Of a DNA stretch of 64,000 nt, positions 35,264 to 46,163 are shown piece by piece. The DNA comes from Adenanthera pavonina (lineage: Eukaryota; Streptophyta; Magnoliopsida; Fabales; Fabaceae). Every line of letters begins with the position of its first letter. The first letter of the stretch is position 1. The notes beneath the pieces were generated by a model. It saw only the letters and a list, made by a program, of their open reading frames with translations. It was not told where the DNA came from and searched no databases. The position numbers and the translations under genes were made by a program. The stretch covers positions 15,580,001 through 15,644,000 of the forward strand of contig JAIVEN010000021.1 in NCBI GenBank assembly GCA_026686845.1, in the 5' to 3' direction.

Positions 35264-36175
35264 TCTCGATGAGGAATGATTCAGAAAGATGCAAAGAGTA
35301 GGTTTATAGGGTGTGAAAAGGAGTTTAATCAGTGAGAAATGAAGGTTCACAGACGGAGTTAATGGGAATTAAAGAGAGAATTTGAACAAACTTGAGAGAG
35401 AGACGAATAGGGTTACGTCTGTTCAGAGGATGACCTTCAGTTTTAACGTATGTAACTGCTGAACAGAAAAATTTTGAGAGGTCAAAATTTGAACTTCGAG
35501 CAGTCACAAGTTAAACCATTCAGCAAGGCTTGCTGACAGACGAATGTTCAGCTGGAAATTTGTTTGACAAAGACTTGGTTCTGAAAACAATATGTGAACA
35601 AATGAACTTTGTTTTAACAAAGTTCAAACTTCGAAAGAATCAGGCAATAAGCAATTATGAACACAACAAGCAACAGACAAACTTTACTTATGAAAATTCA
35701 TCTTTCAGAGAACCAACAAGGTGAACATGTTACAACAGACGAATTTTGGTTTAAAAATTCAAATTTTAACATTTTGTAAAGAGTTTTCAACATGTGTATT
35801 TTGAGAACTGGAGATTTGTATATTATTCATGTTAAATACAGATAATATTTGCATTTCATTTTTGAAAATTCGAATTTCTGTTGTTCAATAGATGAATTTT
35901 GAAGGATAAAAGAGTACTGTTACAGTGAGCAGCCAACTGAAATTCATCTTATGGGCATCCAAATTCGAATGTTAGGCATGCTAACTTCACAAAAACACAG
36001 TTTAATCACAAAAATTCGTCTAACAAACATAAAAAAAAAGCAAATTTCAACTTCCTAAACTTACAAAATAGATCCAGATGCTCAAATTTCTTGCTCTCTT
36101 TTTCATCTTTTGATTGTGCCATCCTGATTAGCTCTATTGCACAGTTCTATTATCATTTGAACTTGTGAGGAGCAC
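35264..36175 (-). other. Pol to env-like spacer (E5)
   Basis: Non-coding, about 0.9 kb, collinear with the E1 and E6 spacers. It carries AAATTCGTCTG and GACGAA motifs near 35540, 35735, 35955 and 36012 and a pyrimidine-rich stretch (minus strand) just before the env-like ATG. Confidence 0.6.
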
Positions 36176-36267
36176 CTGCAACTTATATCAAACACACTCT
36201 GATACTAAAGTTAGGATTGATTCAATGTCAGAAACTTTAATTTAGATAGATACAAGGACATACTTAC
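36176..36267 (-). other. Candidate 92-nt intron spanning the pol stop, with hairpin (E5)
   Basis: On the minus strand GTAAGTA starts at 36267 and contains the TAA stop (36266-36264). CTAAC lies at 36214-36210 with branch A at 36211, and TGCAG ends at 36176, 35 nt on. AGTATC (36206-36201) pairs with GGTGCT (36176-36171) through two G.U wobbles over a 24-nt loop. Joining the flanks would replace the stop by 23 open codons ending at 36103. This is the strongest donor of the four copies. Confidence 0.5.
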
Positions 36268-39200
36268 AGTTCATTGGGATTTACCATGCCCAATTCTCTT
36301 CTGATTTTACAGTGTCTATCTTTTGGAAGGGGCTTTGTCAGAATGTCAGCAACTTGATCCTCGGTAGGGATGTATTCTAATCTAATTTCTCCTTTCAGAA
36401 CATGATCCCTTATAAAGTGATGCCTAACTTCAATATGCTTTGTCCTTGAATGCATGATAGGATTCTTTGTGATGTTGATCGCATTTTGGTTGTCTCATAT
36501 TATTGGTATTTCCTTCATCTCAATCTCAAGATCTTCAAGCTGCTGCTTCATCCAAATAATGTGGGCACAACAGCTTCTAGTTGCAACATATTCAGCTTCT
36601 GCAGTGGATAGAGCCATACTGTTTTGCTTCTTGCTGAACCATGACACCAGGGATCCTCCAAGGATCTGACATGTTTCACTGGTACTTTTTTTGTCAGTTT
36701 TGGATCTAGCAAAGTTAGCATCAGTGTATCCAATGAGATCTTCTCCATTGTCCTTTGGGTATCAAAGTCCCATTTGTGATGTTCCAATTAAATATCTGAA
36801 GATGCGTTTCACAGTAGTTGCATGGGTTTCTTTGGGACATGATTGGAACCCTGCGCACATACAGACACTGAACATGATGTCAGGTCTGCTAGCTATTAGG
36901 TATAGCAAAGATCCAATTATTCTTCTATATTGGGTTATGTCAAAATTTTTTCCTCCTTCATCCATATTAAGCTTAGTTGCAGTAGCCATGGGAGTTCCCA
37001 TTGGCTTGGCTTTTTCCATGCCAAACTTTTTCAATAGCTCTTTGAGATATTATGATTGGTTGAGGAAGATACCATCAGCACATTGCTTAATTTGCAGTCC
37101 AAGGAAGAAGTTAAGCTCACCCATCATTGACATTTCGAACTCACCTTGCATTAGCTTAGAGAAATTCTTGCAAAGAGATTCATTAGTAGCACCAAATATA
37201 ATATCATCAACATAAATTTGAACAATAAGTAAATCTTTGTTTTCTTTCTTAGTGAACAAAGTAGTATCTACCTTCCCTCTATTGAATCCCTTTTTAGTTA
37301 GAAAGTTGCTTAGTCTTTCATACCATGCTCTAGGAACTTGTTTTAAACCGTAAAGAGCTTTCTTTAGTTTATAAACATGGTTTGATTTTTTAGAGTCCTC
37401 AAAGCCTGGAGGTTGGTCTATATAAACTTCTTCCATGATATATCCATTCAGAAAAGCACTTTTCACATCCATTTAATATAACATTATGTTTTTAATGCAT
37501 GCATAAGCCAACAGGATTCTAATTGCTTCTAATCTTGCAACTGGAGCAAAGGTCTCTTCAAAATCAATACCTTCTTCTTGATTATATTCTTTGGCAACCA
37601 GTCTTGCTTTATTTCTTATTATTGTTCCTGATTCATCAAGTTTATTTCTAAAGACCCATTTAGCGCCAATGATAGGGTGATTTTTAGGTCTAGGCACTAA
37701 ATCCCAAACTTGATTTCTTTCAAACTGATTTAATTCATCTTGCATGGCTAGAATCCAGTATTCATCAATTAAGGCTTCTTTAGTGCACTTAGGTTGAATT
37801 TAAGAAATGAAAGCACAGTTGATCATTTGATCCTTTAGCAGTTTTCTAGTTTTAACTTTCTCTTGAACATCCCCAATCACTTGATCAACAGGATGATTCC
37901 TTTGATATCTCCAAGCTCTGGGAAGTTCTTGAGATATATCTTCATTATTCTCATCCTCAAAGTCTTTCTCCTGAATATCTTTATCTATGTTAATAGATTC
38001 AGATATTTTTGGAGGTTCAATTTTACCTTCTTTAGAAATATCTAAGTTCTTAAAATTCAAAATAAAATCATCTTCATCAATGACATGCTTGGAAACTGTT
38101 TCATTTTCAATAAACACAACATGCATAGATTCCTCTATAGATTTAGTCTTCTTATTGAAAATTCTATATGCTTTACACCTACTAGAATAGCCCAGAAATA
38201 TACCTTCATCAGATTTGACGTCAAACTTACCCAAATTCTCCTTTCCATTGCTATGGATGAAACATTTACAACTGAACACATGCAAATGTGAAAAGTTTGG
38301 CTTCCTTCCTTTGTACAACTCATAAGGAGTCTTCCCCAGAATTGGTCTGATGTAGGCTCTGTTAATGATGTAACTTACTGTGTTTACTGCATCTACCCAG
38401 AATACTTGAGAGAGTTCCTTTTCATTCAGCATTGCTCTTGCCATTTCTCCAATTGTTCTGTTCTTCCTTTCCACCACTCCATTCTGCTGAGGAGTTCTTG
38501 GAGCTGAGAAGTTGTGATCAATTTCATGTTCATCACAGTTCTCCAGAAAGCATGAATTTTCAAACTCTCCTCCATGGTCAGACCTGATAGACACAATAGA
38601 AATACCCTTCTCATTTTGCACTTTCTTAGCTAAGGTTGCAAATGCATCAAATGTTTCACTTTTGGGAGAAAGAAACAAGGTCCAGGTAAATCTAGAGTAA
38701 TCAACCACAATTACAAGAACATACAAATTTCCACCAATGCTTTTTACTCTAGATGGACCAATTAGATCCATATGCAATAGTTGCAGTGGTCTAGATGTAG
38801 TGACTACATTTTTAGATTTAAAAGATGATTTAGTTTGTTTTCCTTTAAGGCATGCATCACATTCTTTGTCTTTTTCAAATGAGATTTTTGGTAAGCCAAT
38901 GACTAACTCATTCTTAACCAATTTTGACAATTGGTTCATGTTAACATGTACTAATCTTCTATGCCACAACCAACTATCATTATCCTGACTAATCAAACAG
39001 ATAGAATCTAAGGAAGGAAGTTCATCAAAATCAATAGTATAGCAGTTACCATCCCTTTAAGCCTTGAGGATTACTTTGTGATCACTTTTTCGGATGACCA
39101 GGAAAAATTTTGAGTTAAACAGTACCTAGTTGCCTTTGTCACATGTTTGACTTACACATAGCAGATTGTGATTAAGGCCAATTACAAACAGCACCTCTTC

Positions 39201-39416
39201 AATAGATGTTTCTGGATTCTTGCCAACAATGCCAATTCCAACTATTTTGCCATATTGATCACATCCAAAGGTCACCTTTCCTCCGTTTTTGTCTCTAAGG
39301 GTAAGGAACTTCTCCTCATCACCAGTCATGTGACTTGAGCAGGCACTATCCATATACCATTTATTGCTCTTTCTTGTTTTAAGACAGATTTGCCAAACAA
39401 AGTTCAGAGTTTCTTT
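36264..39416 (-). pseudogene. pol: Copia pol (E5): protease-integrase-RT-RNase H, stops only
   Basis: One minus-strand frame runs from 39416 to TAA 36264-36266. Protease MDSACSSHMTG at 39353; integrase WHRR near 38970, catalytic Asp (38766-38768), Asp (38577-38579) and Glu (38469-38471) with DD35E spacing; RT with FRNKLDESGTI near 37650 and YVDD at 37203-37214; RNase H ending DILTKPLPKDRHCKIRRE. A 398-codon open stretch covers the integrase (37800-38996). Stops include 39126-39128, 37800-37802, 37473-37475 and 36762-36764; most look like Gln or Trp codons changed by one transition. RNase H has an Asp-to-Asn change in the YTDAD motif. Least damaged pol in the window, but not functional as read. 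Confidence 0.93.
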
Positions 39417-41203
39417 TTAGGTACCCAAATTTGCTTGGGTCCTTTTCTGTCAGTGACATTTTTCCTAGATACAAGTATATCTTTGGGAGCCCATTTTACC
39501 TTCCTGTCAAGTCTATTTTTCTTCAATGCACATGAACTGGAAATATGTCCCTTCTTATTACAGAAGTGACAGGTGGTGAAAGGGCTGCTAGATTATGATG
39601 CAGGAAGAAAGCAATGCAGATAATATTTTGTTTCACATATCTTGGTTGATCATAGGATTCAATGTGGTTTGAAATATGATCTTTCTTCTTAGACCCATTA
39701 GCATGCACAAAATGCCTCATATACAGATTTTGATTTTTCTTTTTAATCCTTTATTTTACTGTACAAGAATCATAGCTAAGTTCAGCCTTTCCTTGTGTGA
39801 TTCTCTGACTTCCCATTAAAGCAAATAACATATCTTTACCCTTAGTAAGTCTAGCCATTCCTTTTAGTAGATTGTCATTAGTTTGCTTTAATTCAATACA
39901 TGATGTACAGCTAGCAGATTCAGATTTATGTAGAGATGTAATGTCAGAAATATTGCACTGAGATTCTAGCTTGTTAATCTTTTTCTTAGCCTATTTTAGT
40001 TCTTTAGCTGTCTTATTAAATTCATCATGCAGTTCATGAAATGCATCAAGTAATTCAGAATAGGAAGGTTCAGATTCATATACCTCATCCTCATGATCAC
40101 TATTAGATGGATTTTGAATTTCTTTAGATGCAAGTGCCATCAAGCAGATATTGGCAATTTCATCTTCTTCTTCATCTAAGTTGTTGCCCCAGATTGATGA
40201 GAAGTATGCCCTCTTCTTCTTGCTCTTGTCAGCAGCTTTCTTTTTTTTCTCTTGCTTCTTTAGGAATTGTGGACAATCATAATGATATGCCCTTGCTTTT
40301 TGCATTCATAGTAGGTGACAGGTTCTTTTCCTTCTTTCTTGTTGTTTGCAGCTGCTCCTTTCTTGAAGAATCTTTTGTTTCTTTTCTTGTTGTAAAACCT
40401 TCCAAATTTTCTGACCATCACAGCCGGAGTTTCTTCATCTAATTCATTTCCATCATCATATTCCTCTTCTTTCTCTACAGCAGCTTTCAAAGCAAGACCT
40501 TTCTTTTTCCTGTCTTCTCGTGCTTCCTTGAGAGCCTTTATCTTTCCCTCATATTCTTCAAGGCTGCCAAAGAGAGCTGTGACAGAGGCTATTGATTCTC
40601 CCTGGCTTCCTCTATTACTATTACTTTGGGTTGTCATTCTAGAGGAAGAGCTCTAAGGAATTTTCTCACCTTCTCTGACTGGGTATACTCCTTTCCAAGA
40701 CTCTTCAATTGATTTATAATAAGGGTGAATCTCTTTTTATAGCTCTTTGATGCTCTCTCCTTCCACTATTCTAAAGCTTTCATATTCACTAATACAGGAG
40801 TTTAATTTGTTTTCTCTTACTCCACTGTTCCTTCATGAGTGATCTCTAAAGTATCCCGCATACCCTTGGCTGTGGAATATTGTGACACTCTGTAGAATTC
40901 ATCTTGGTTTAATGCATTGACCAGGCAGTGTTTTGCCTTAATGTTCAGCAAGACTCTTCTCCTATCTTCCTCATTCCACTCGTCCTCTGGCTTCTTCTTG
41001 TATTTTCCATCATCGTGTAGTTTTATTAGGATAAAGTCTCCCTTCTGGATGACAGACTATATGTCCAGATCAATGGACTGGAGATAGATCTGCATTCTCA
41101 TCTTCTAGTATCCATAGTATTCTCCATTAAAGCCAGGTGGTCTATTTGTGTTGTTTCCCTAAGGTAGCATACTTTCTCGAAAGCCAGCCATTGAATTTCC
41201 CAT
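39404..41203 (-). pseudogene. gag: Copia gag (E5), frameshifted
   Basis: ATG at 41203, about 27 bases after the PBS, opens MGNSMAGFRESM. Later blocks are YLQSIDLDI, EWNEEDRRRVLLNIKAKH, SLEEYEGKIKALKEA, RKFGRFYNKKRNKR, a damaged first zinc knuckle (YYECKKQGHI then a frameshift near 40278), acidic DEIANICLMALAS, HELHDEFNKTAKELK, and a second knuckle near 39560. The frame ends IWVPKKKL then TGA at 39404-39406. Several stops and at least two frameshifts. The first Cys of CCHC is Tyr. Confidence 0.88.
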
Positions 41204-41230
41204 ACTGTTAGACCCTTTGTTTGGGAATCC

Positions 41231-41244
41231 GGGCTCTAATACCA
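41231..41244 (-). promoter_or_regulatory. Primer-binding site of E5
   Basis: Minus strand TGGTATTAGAGCCC, two bases from the 5' LTR end at 41247. It differs by one base from the initiator tRNA-Met complement TGGTATCAGAGC. Confidence 0.9.
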
Positions 41245-41788
41245 CTTGTTAGATATGCTGGCTTCCTAAGAGGGGGGTGAATTGGAAAGGTTAAAAATTT
41301 CTGCAAAAGTCAAGAGTGTAGTGAAGACAAAAGAGACCATAAAACAGAGTATAAAAGAATAGCAATGTAAGAGCTGTAAAGAATAAGGGAAGACACAGAT
41401 GTTTATCCTAGTTCGGTCCCTCTATCTTGACCTATGTCCAGTCCCTAAGCAACTACTTGAGATTTTCCACTATCCTGCAAGAATTCAATTGGCTTCTTGC
41501 AATTGCTTTAGTACAGCTTTGATGCTCTATTCTTAGAGCTTACAACCTCTCTCTTTGTACTCTACCTAAGTGCTTCCTAAATCCCTTGTGATATCCCCTC
41601 ACAAGAAAATTTTTCTTCCAGATGAAGATAAGATTGATTACAAAGAATAAACTCTCTAATTTAGAGTGTATATGAAAGTTGAAGTGTAGTAGAATGAAGT
41701 ATAAGAGTAAAAGACTTTGAGTTGAGAATATGATAGTGTTTCAGTATATACAATGTAAATTTGTTACCCACAACTTCAAATGAAGTTC

Positions 41789-41796
41789 TATTTATA
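41789..41796 (-). promoter_or_regulatory. TATA box of the E5 5' LTR
   Basis: Minus strand TATAAATA, followed by AGAACTTCATTTGAAG. Identical position in all family A and B LTRs here. RNA start expected near 41760. Confidence 0.75.
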
Positions 41797-41899
41797 GATT
41801 TTTGTCTTAACTATTCGTTAGAGACAAGATCTAGCTGTTAGAGATGTTACCCAATAGTTACTCTAAAAAACTATCCATTCACCAACTGTATTTAATGCT

Positions 41900-42680
41900 T
41901 CTGACACTCAAAGTTTGAATTTTGGTTAGTCAACAGACGAATTTCGCAGATACCAAAAGCTAAAGACTATAATGTTGAACTTCAAAGTTCGTCTGTTTAT
42001 GAAGCAAAGTTCAATTATCCATCTTTGAAAAATGTTTCTATGTTGGATCATACGAATTTTCAAGTTAAAGTTCTTCTTATAAGTGTGAACAATTGTCCCA
42101 TATTACTAAAATGCCTTCGAAGTTCGAATTTTGGTGCCCAAAATTGGTCTGTCAGTGGGCAGCTCAATAAGGCACAATAGTTCATCTTTTCAAAATTCAA
42201 ATTTTCAAGATTCAAAGTTCATCTGTCAGAGGGAACTCTTACCAGACTTATTTCAAAGTTCAAATTTCTGAAAACCAATATTCTTATGTCAACAGATTGT
42301 CATAACAGACTTGTAAGCTTTATTTCTAAAATTCAAATTTTCAAAGTTAAAGTTCGTCTGTCAGTGAGCTAATTTTGAACTCTTTCTAAACTTCACTTTC
42401 AAATGAGCTTTGACATATTCTCAAATGAATTTTTCATATTTATGAATTGTGTTTTATCATAAATTCGAATTTTCAAAACACAAAGTTCGTCTGTTGGAAA
42501 AGTATCTTATCAGACTCATGTCAAAGTTCGAATTTCTGCACTTAAAGTTCATCTATCAGAGGAATCTCTTTTCTGACTAACTTATTTTCAATTCAAAATT
42601 CAAATTTCAGAAGTCAAAGTTCAAATTTTCAAAGCAATAGATCAGCTTTAACACTTTAAAGTTCGTCTATTGGTGGGTGA
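41900..42680 (-). repeat. U3 motif array of the E5 5' LTR
   Basis: Plus-strand CAAAGTTCGTCTGTC and AAATTCGAATTTTC motifs alternate at about 41985, 42118, 42195, 42218, 42345, 42463, 42483, 42525, 42592 and 42655. The same units occur at matching places in LTRs at 14300, 18711, 31126, 46998 and 54677, and in the pol to env-like spacers. Confidence 0.8.
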
Positions 42681-43319
42681 TTTTCAAATATTCCATGAAT
42701 TAACATGGAACAGATTTCTAAAATCATTCTTTTGCCAGTCCAAAGCCTTTTACTCAAATTAAACAAGGTAAGAAGTATTATATCTATTTTTGTGCTGATT
42801 TTACTTGGATTTCTCCATTTGGGATCTTCCATGCACCTTTAATATCTTCTTTCCAAGCTTTGGTAGGTTGATTTGGAATTATCAAAACACTTGATTCAAC
42901 AGACCTGTAAAGCCTCAGTACATCCCACAAGTTTCAGTAGGCACTTGTGAAGCCACTCTCCCCACACCCTTACAAGATGTGTAATCTCCCTTTGTGATAC
43001 CCCATACTAAGTATCTACCTAAAATTTGTAGAAAGAAATGTTTACAGAATGAAAACTCCCTTGAAGAGTAGATAATACATTGAAAGCTCACTCTATTTAG
43101 GTCGGTTTTTCAAAGAATGCTGACACAGAAAGATTTTATGCATATGAATAGCATTTTCGCATAGATTCTCTTAAGGTTGTTTCCCATAAGTTTAAATGAT
43201 GTTCTATTTATAGATTTATGGTGTAACTAGACGTTAGACACAAAATCTATCCGTAAGAGAAAAGTTCTAGCCATTTTTCTCAGAAAAATAATCGTTCACC
43301 TACTGCATTAAATGCGTCT

Positions 43320-43930
43320 GATAGAGGTTATGCAAATAGCGGGTGATCATTGGTTCCTGGTTTCATTGTTAAACTTTCATTATGTGGATAACCTAGCTAG
43401 GTTATGCGGATAACATTCATTCCAGAATGACTAAGTTTGTAGCTCAAAAACATTTTCTTGAAAACCTACTTAATTGTTTAAATAACGTCTCACAAACTTG
43501 GATACCTTTGAGAATTATTAGAATAACCTCTTAGGATGTTATTCCTGTTCAAACAACGTTTAATCATCACAAACTAAGTTTTTGAAAAACAATCAGCACA
43601 AACTAAGTTTCTGTAAAACATAGGTTATTAGGATAACCTCCCAAGGTTATGTTGATAACAAATTTAATAGAGGAAGGTCCAAGAGTACTGTACCATAGGT
43701 TATGCGAATAATCTCCCTAGGTTATGTGGATAACCTACACGTTATGCAGATAATCTCCCTAGGTTATCCTAATAACGGGTAGCATAGAACAAGTGACATT
43801 TACTGTTAGGCCCCTTATGCGAATAAGGTAAGAACTTTACCAGGAAATCGAGCTAGACAGAAGCAGGGACATGGTGCAGACCTTAGTTATGCAGATAACC
43901 TCATCTCTTTTCATGAAAATGAATAGAGAA
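43320..43930 (-). repeat. Palindromic GGTTATnnnGATAACC array (B LTR, copy 2)
   Basis: Dyads near 43380, 43402, 43622, 43648, 43697, 43720, 43740, 43762 and 43890, commonly separated by CTCCCTA. Same position in U3 as in the fragment at 23718-25055: downstream (plus strand) of the TATTTATA and CATTAAATGC blocks. Confidence 0.8.
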
Positions 43931-44470
43931 TACTTATAAACAACATTGAGATTGAGACTTTATCCCTATAACTTATGAATGTTATACGTATAAGGTAAAA
44001 CTTTTCAAGAAAACCATTTTGAAAACATGAGCCAAACACAAAGCCAATTTGTTAGCCATTATTTTTCAATTCTAACTTATGTTAACATCATATTTACTTA
44101 ATCTTACTTATTTAAAATATATGGTAACAAGATTAAGTAAATTTTCAAAGATTAATCCTACCTTAAGACCTATGTGAAAATAAAATATACCTAATGACTA
44201 AGTCTTCAAATGATGAGTTTCACTTCCACTTGGTCATTTCCTTCTTGGCATGCTCCCTTCTGATATTTAGTTCTTTGACACTTGAATTTTTCACATCTTG
44301 GAGCATCCTTTTACTTCTTCTTCTTTGAGTGAGTCATGATGCTGATTTTCTTTTTTTTATTCTAATGCTCAGTATTCTTTCATGGACAATCCTACATTAA
44401 ATGTATTACAGTTACAAGCCAAGTAGTTAGTCCAATTTATATAGCCATCTTGTATTATACAATATAAGAG

Positions 44471-44788
44471 CACAGTGGATATATTAGTACATAGCATGAT
44501 ATATGCATAATAACCATAATTGAATACATGCTAATGCACATTTTACTTTTATAAGGAATATTATATATTTTAGACACATATGATACTTTTCCTCCTTATT
44601 TCTCTATATTTGTCATTTATATTATCTATTGTAAAAGTATAGTGTATATACTTGCACATAGCATGATATATATGCAATATAATCATAATTAAATACATGC
44701 TAATACACATTTTACTTCTGTAAGGAACATTATATATGTTAGACACATATGATACTTTTGTTCCTTATTTCTCTATATTTGTCATTAT
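44471..44788. repeat. Imperfect tandem duplication, two ~150-bp units
   Basis: Unit 44471-44618 and unit 44639-44788 share ACATAGCATGATATAT, AATACATGCTAAT, CACATTTTACTT, AGACACATATGATACTTTT and CCTTATTTCTCTATATTTG. Period is about 168 bp. It is AT-rich, lies inside the B LTR near its 5' end, and is absent from the other B copy. No gene. Confidence 0.8.
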
Positions 44789-45778
44789 CAAAACTTATAT
44801 TATATTAAACTTAACATTTGCTTTGTTTCCTATTTTTCCCACGTATAGAATCATTTTATTTATTTTTAGAGACTTAAATCACCCCAATATGATTTTTGTA
44901 GAATTAGTTATAAATTTTCAAAATTCGTCGAGTAAAATGGAAATGGCAATATGAACAATACCCGAGAATTAAGAAAATTTTGCTTTTGAAATTAAATTGA
45001 TTCAAGCTTCTCTTCAAGCATATTTGGACTTTAAAATGATCTATACATGATAAATGGGCCCTAATATAAGGTGTTACAAGGTACATCAAACATTCTCAAG
45101 TGCTACCCATATGATCCCTCTTAAGTAAATTCTAGATCTTTTTTTTGTTAGATAATTTTGTTTACTTATTTATTTCTAATTTGTCAGTTTCCAATTTGTA
45201 TTTTCTTGGCACCAAAGTTATTAATTAAATTTAAATTAGAAGAAATAAAATCTATTAGACATCCTTTAAGAGATTTCCTAGATTTAAATTAAAGAGCTTA
45301 TCTAATAGTGTTAAGATTAGAACATCAATTTTATTATTTTTCTTTAAATTCTTGTATTTATTTTTAGGATTTTTATAATTAGACATATCTCGTAGATTTC
45401 ATGGATCAACTAGGATTATTTGAGCCCCAAATATTCTTAGTTGTTTTAAAATTAGGTTTTTCTTATTTTGCTCATATCAAGGCATCTATGTAATGCATTT
45501 TCTGGAGTGAATATTGGAATAATATTATCATGAGTTTTTCAGTAAGGGTTTTCTGAATTATTTCTTTTCTCTTCCTTATTTTCTTTCTCTCTCCTTTTTT
45601 CCTCATTTGACCTACTGTGAAAAGTGATCAACCTTATGGGTATCGTTATAATTAGGGATTTAAAGACGAGTTCCTCTATAGTTCTAACAAATCATCTTCT
45701 GAATCTTTTAAGTCAAGTTCTTCAACAACTCTGTATTTTCTAGGTTTCTTAGGACAGGTCTCTAAGGGGTCCATATTT

Positions 45779-46163
45779 ATTGGTATTAGAGCTTTGGTTC
45801 TGAAATTTAGGTTTATCCTTTCTTTCTTTTTCCACATTCTTCTTGGTTATTTTTCTCTTGTGTCTATCTTCATCTTCTTTGTTTTTCACCATCTTGTGTC
45901 TTATTTTGTGTTGCTTCTTATCATCATCTCACCACCTTCTCGATCTCCATCTTGTTCTCCTTGTCTTCTTCCATTTGTGTTTGTGAAGTTATTAGGGAAA
46001 AAAAGAAAGCTGAAAAAGGGGTAATAAAACAATATGAGTGCGATTACCTTTAGTTATATGGCAAAACAAAAGCATATATGGAGGTTGAAGCAAAAGAAGT
46101 GCATCCAAATTAATCCTAAGGTGATAGGAATTCGAGGATGAAACTTTTAGAGGAAAGGGGGAA
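45779..46163 (+). other. Internal region of T copy 1, non-coding (385 bp)
   Basis: Begins with PBS-like TTGGTATTAGAGC (45780-45792) and ends with a purine tract AGAGGAAAGGGGGAA (46149-46163) touching the second LTR. Between them is a T/C-rich stretch and no ORF with domain signal. The end reads like the tail of a Ty3/gypsy polyprotein frame (FEDE-F-RG near 46131), suggesting T is a deletion derivative; this is inference from a few codons. Confidence 0.65.

Larger units (their letters stand above)
31126..42901 (-). mobile_element. Complete Sirevirus-like copia element E5 (11,776 bp)
   Basis: Both LTRs (31126-32782 and 41247-42901), PBS, gag, pol, spacer, env-like ORF and PPT are present on the minus strand. 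Flanks CACCT (31121-31125) and GACCT (42902-42906) match at four of five bases. Pol stays in one frame and is broken only by stop codons. It sits in the B LTR, which sits in G2 copy 1, in T, in the E2 LTR, so it is the innermost and youngest layer. By eye the first 270 bases of the two LTRs differ at roughly 16 positions. Confidence 0.93.
41247..42901 (-). repeat. 5' LTR of E5 (1655 bp)
   Basis: Minus strand TGTTGAATCAAGTG (42901) to ATCTAACA (41247). Order on the minus strand: U3 motif array (about 42680-41900), GCATTTAATG-like block, TATAAATA at 41796-41789, then the CTGGACATAGGTCAAGATAG block near 41443-41424. This is the promoter LTR of E5. Confidence 0.93.
30863..44816 (-). repeat. Sirevirus B-family solo LTR (interrupted by E5)
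   Basis: Left piece 30863-31125 starts TGTTAGGTTGGCTGG and right piece 42907-44816 ends AAACTTAACA; flanks TTTAC (30858-30862) and TTTGC (44817-44821) are a near-perfect duplication. Net length is about 2.17 kb. The backbone matches family A: a GACCTACATCCAATCCCCAAG block near 31053-31074, TATTTATA at 43205-43212 and TGCATTAAATGCGTCTGA near 43303. U3 differs in its repeat array. An extra AT-rich stretch at about 44290-44790 is absent from the copy at 23718-25055. Confidence 0.8.
28283..45078 (+). repeat. G2 gypsy-type LTR copy 1 (solo, interrupted)
   Basis: Left piece 28283-30862 starts TGTAACATCCC; right piece 44822-45078 ends GGTGTTACA. Flanks AGGCA (28278-28282) and AGGTA (45079-45083) are a target duplication with one C-to-T change, and the uninterrupted site is at 53583-53587. 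About 2.84 kb after removing the insert, collinear with the 3066-bp copy at 50370. No internal domain is present. A short ORF near 29019-29306 is not supported as a gene. Confidence 0.87.

Noticed and set aside
41900..42680. Satellite DNA
   Set aside because: The units are interspersed and degenerate, confined to U3 and spacer of one element family, and do not form a continuous tandem array.
43320..43930. CRISPR-like array of GGTTAT..GATAACC repeats
   Set aside because: Units are short degenerate palindromes with irregular spacing, lie in a plant LTR, and have no cas genes nearby.
45794..46024. Small protein gene of about 76 codons, hydrophobic
   Set aside because: It lies in the T/C-rich internal region of T; the matching region near 54303 has different length and stops. 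The hydrophobic look follows from T-rich composition.
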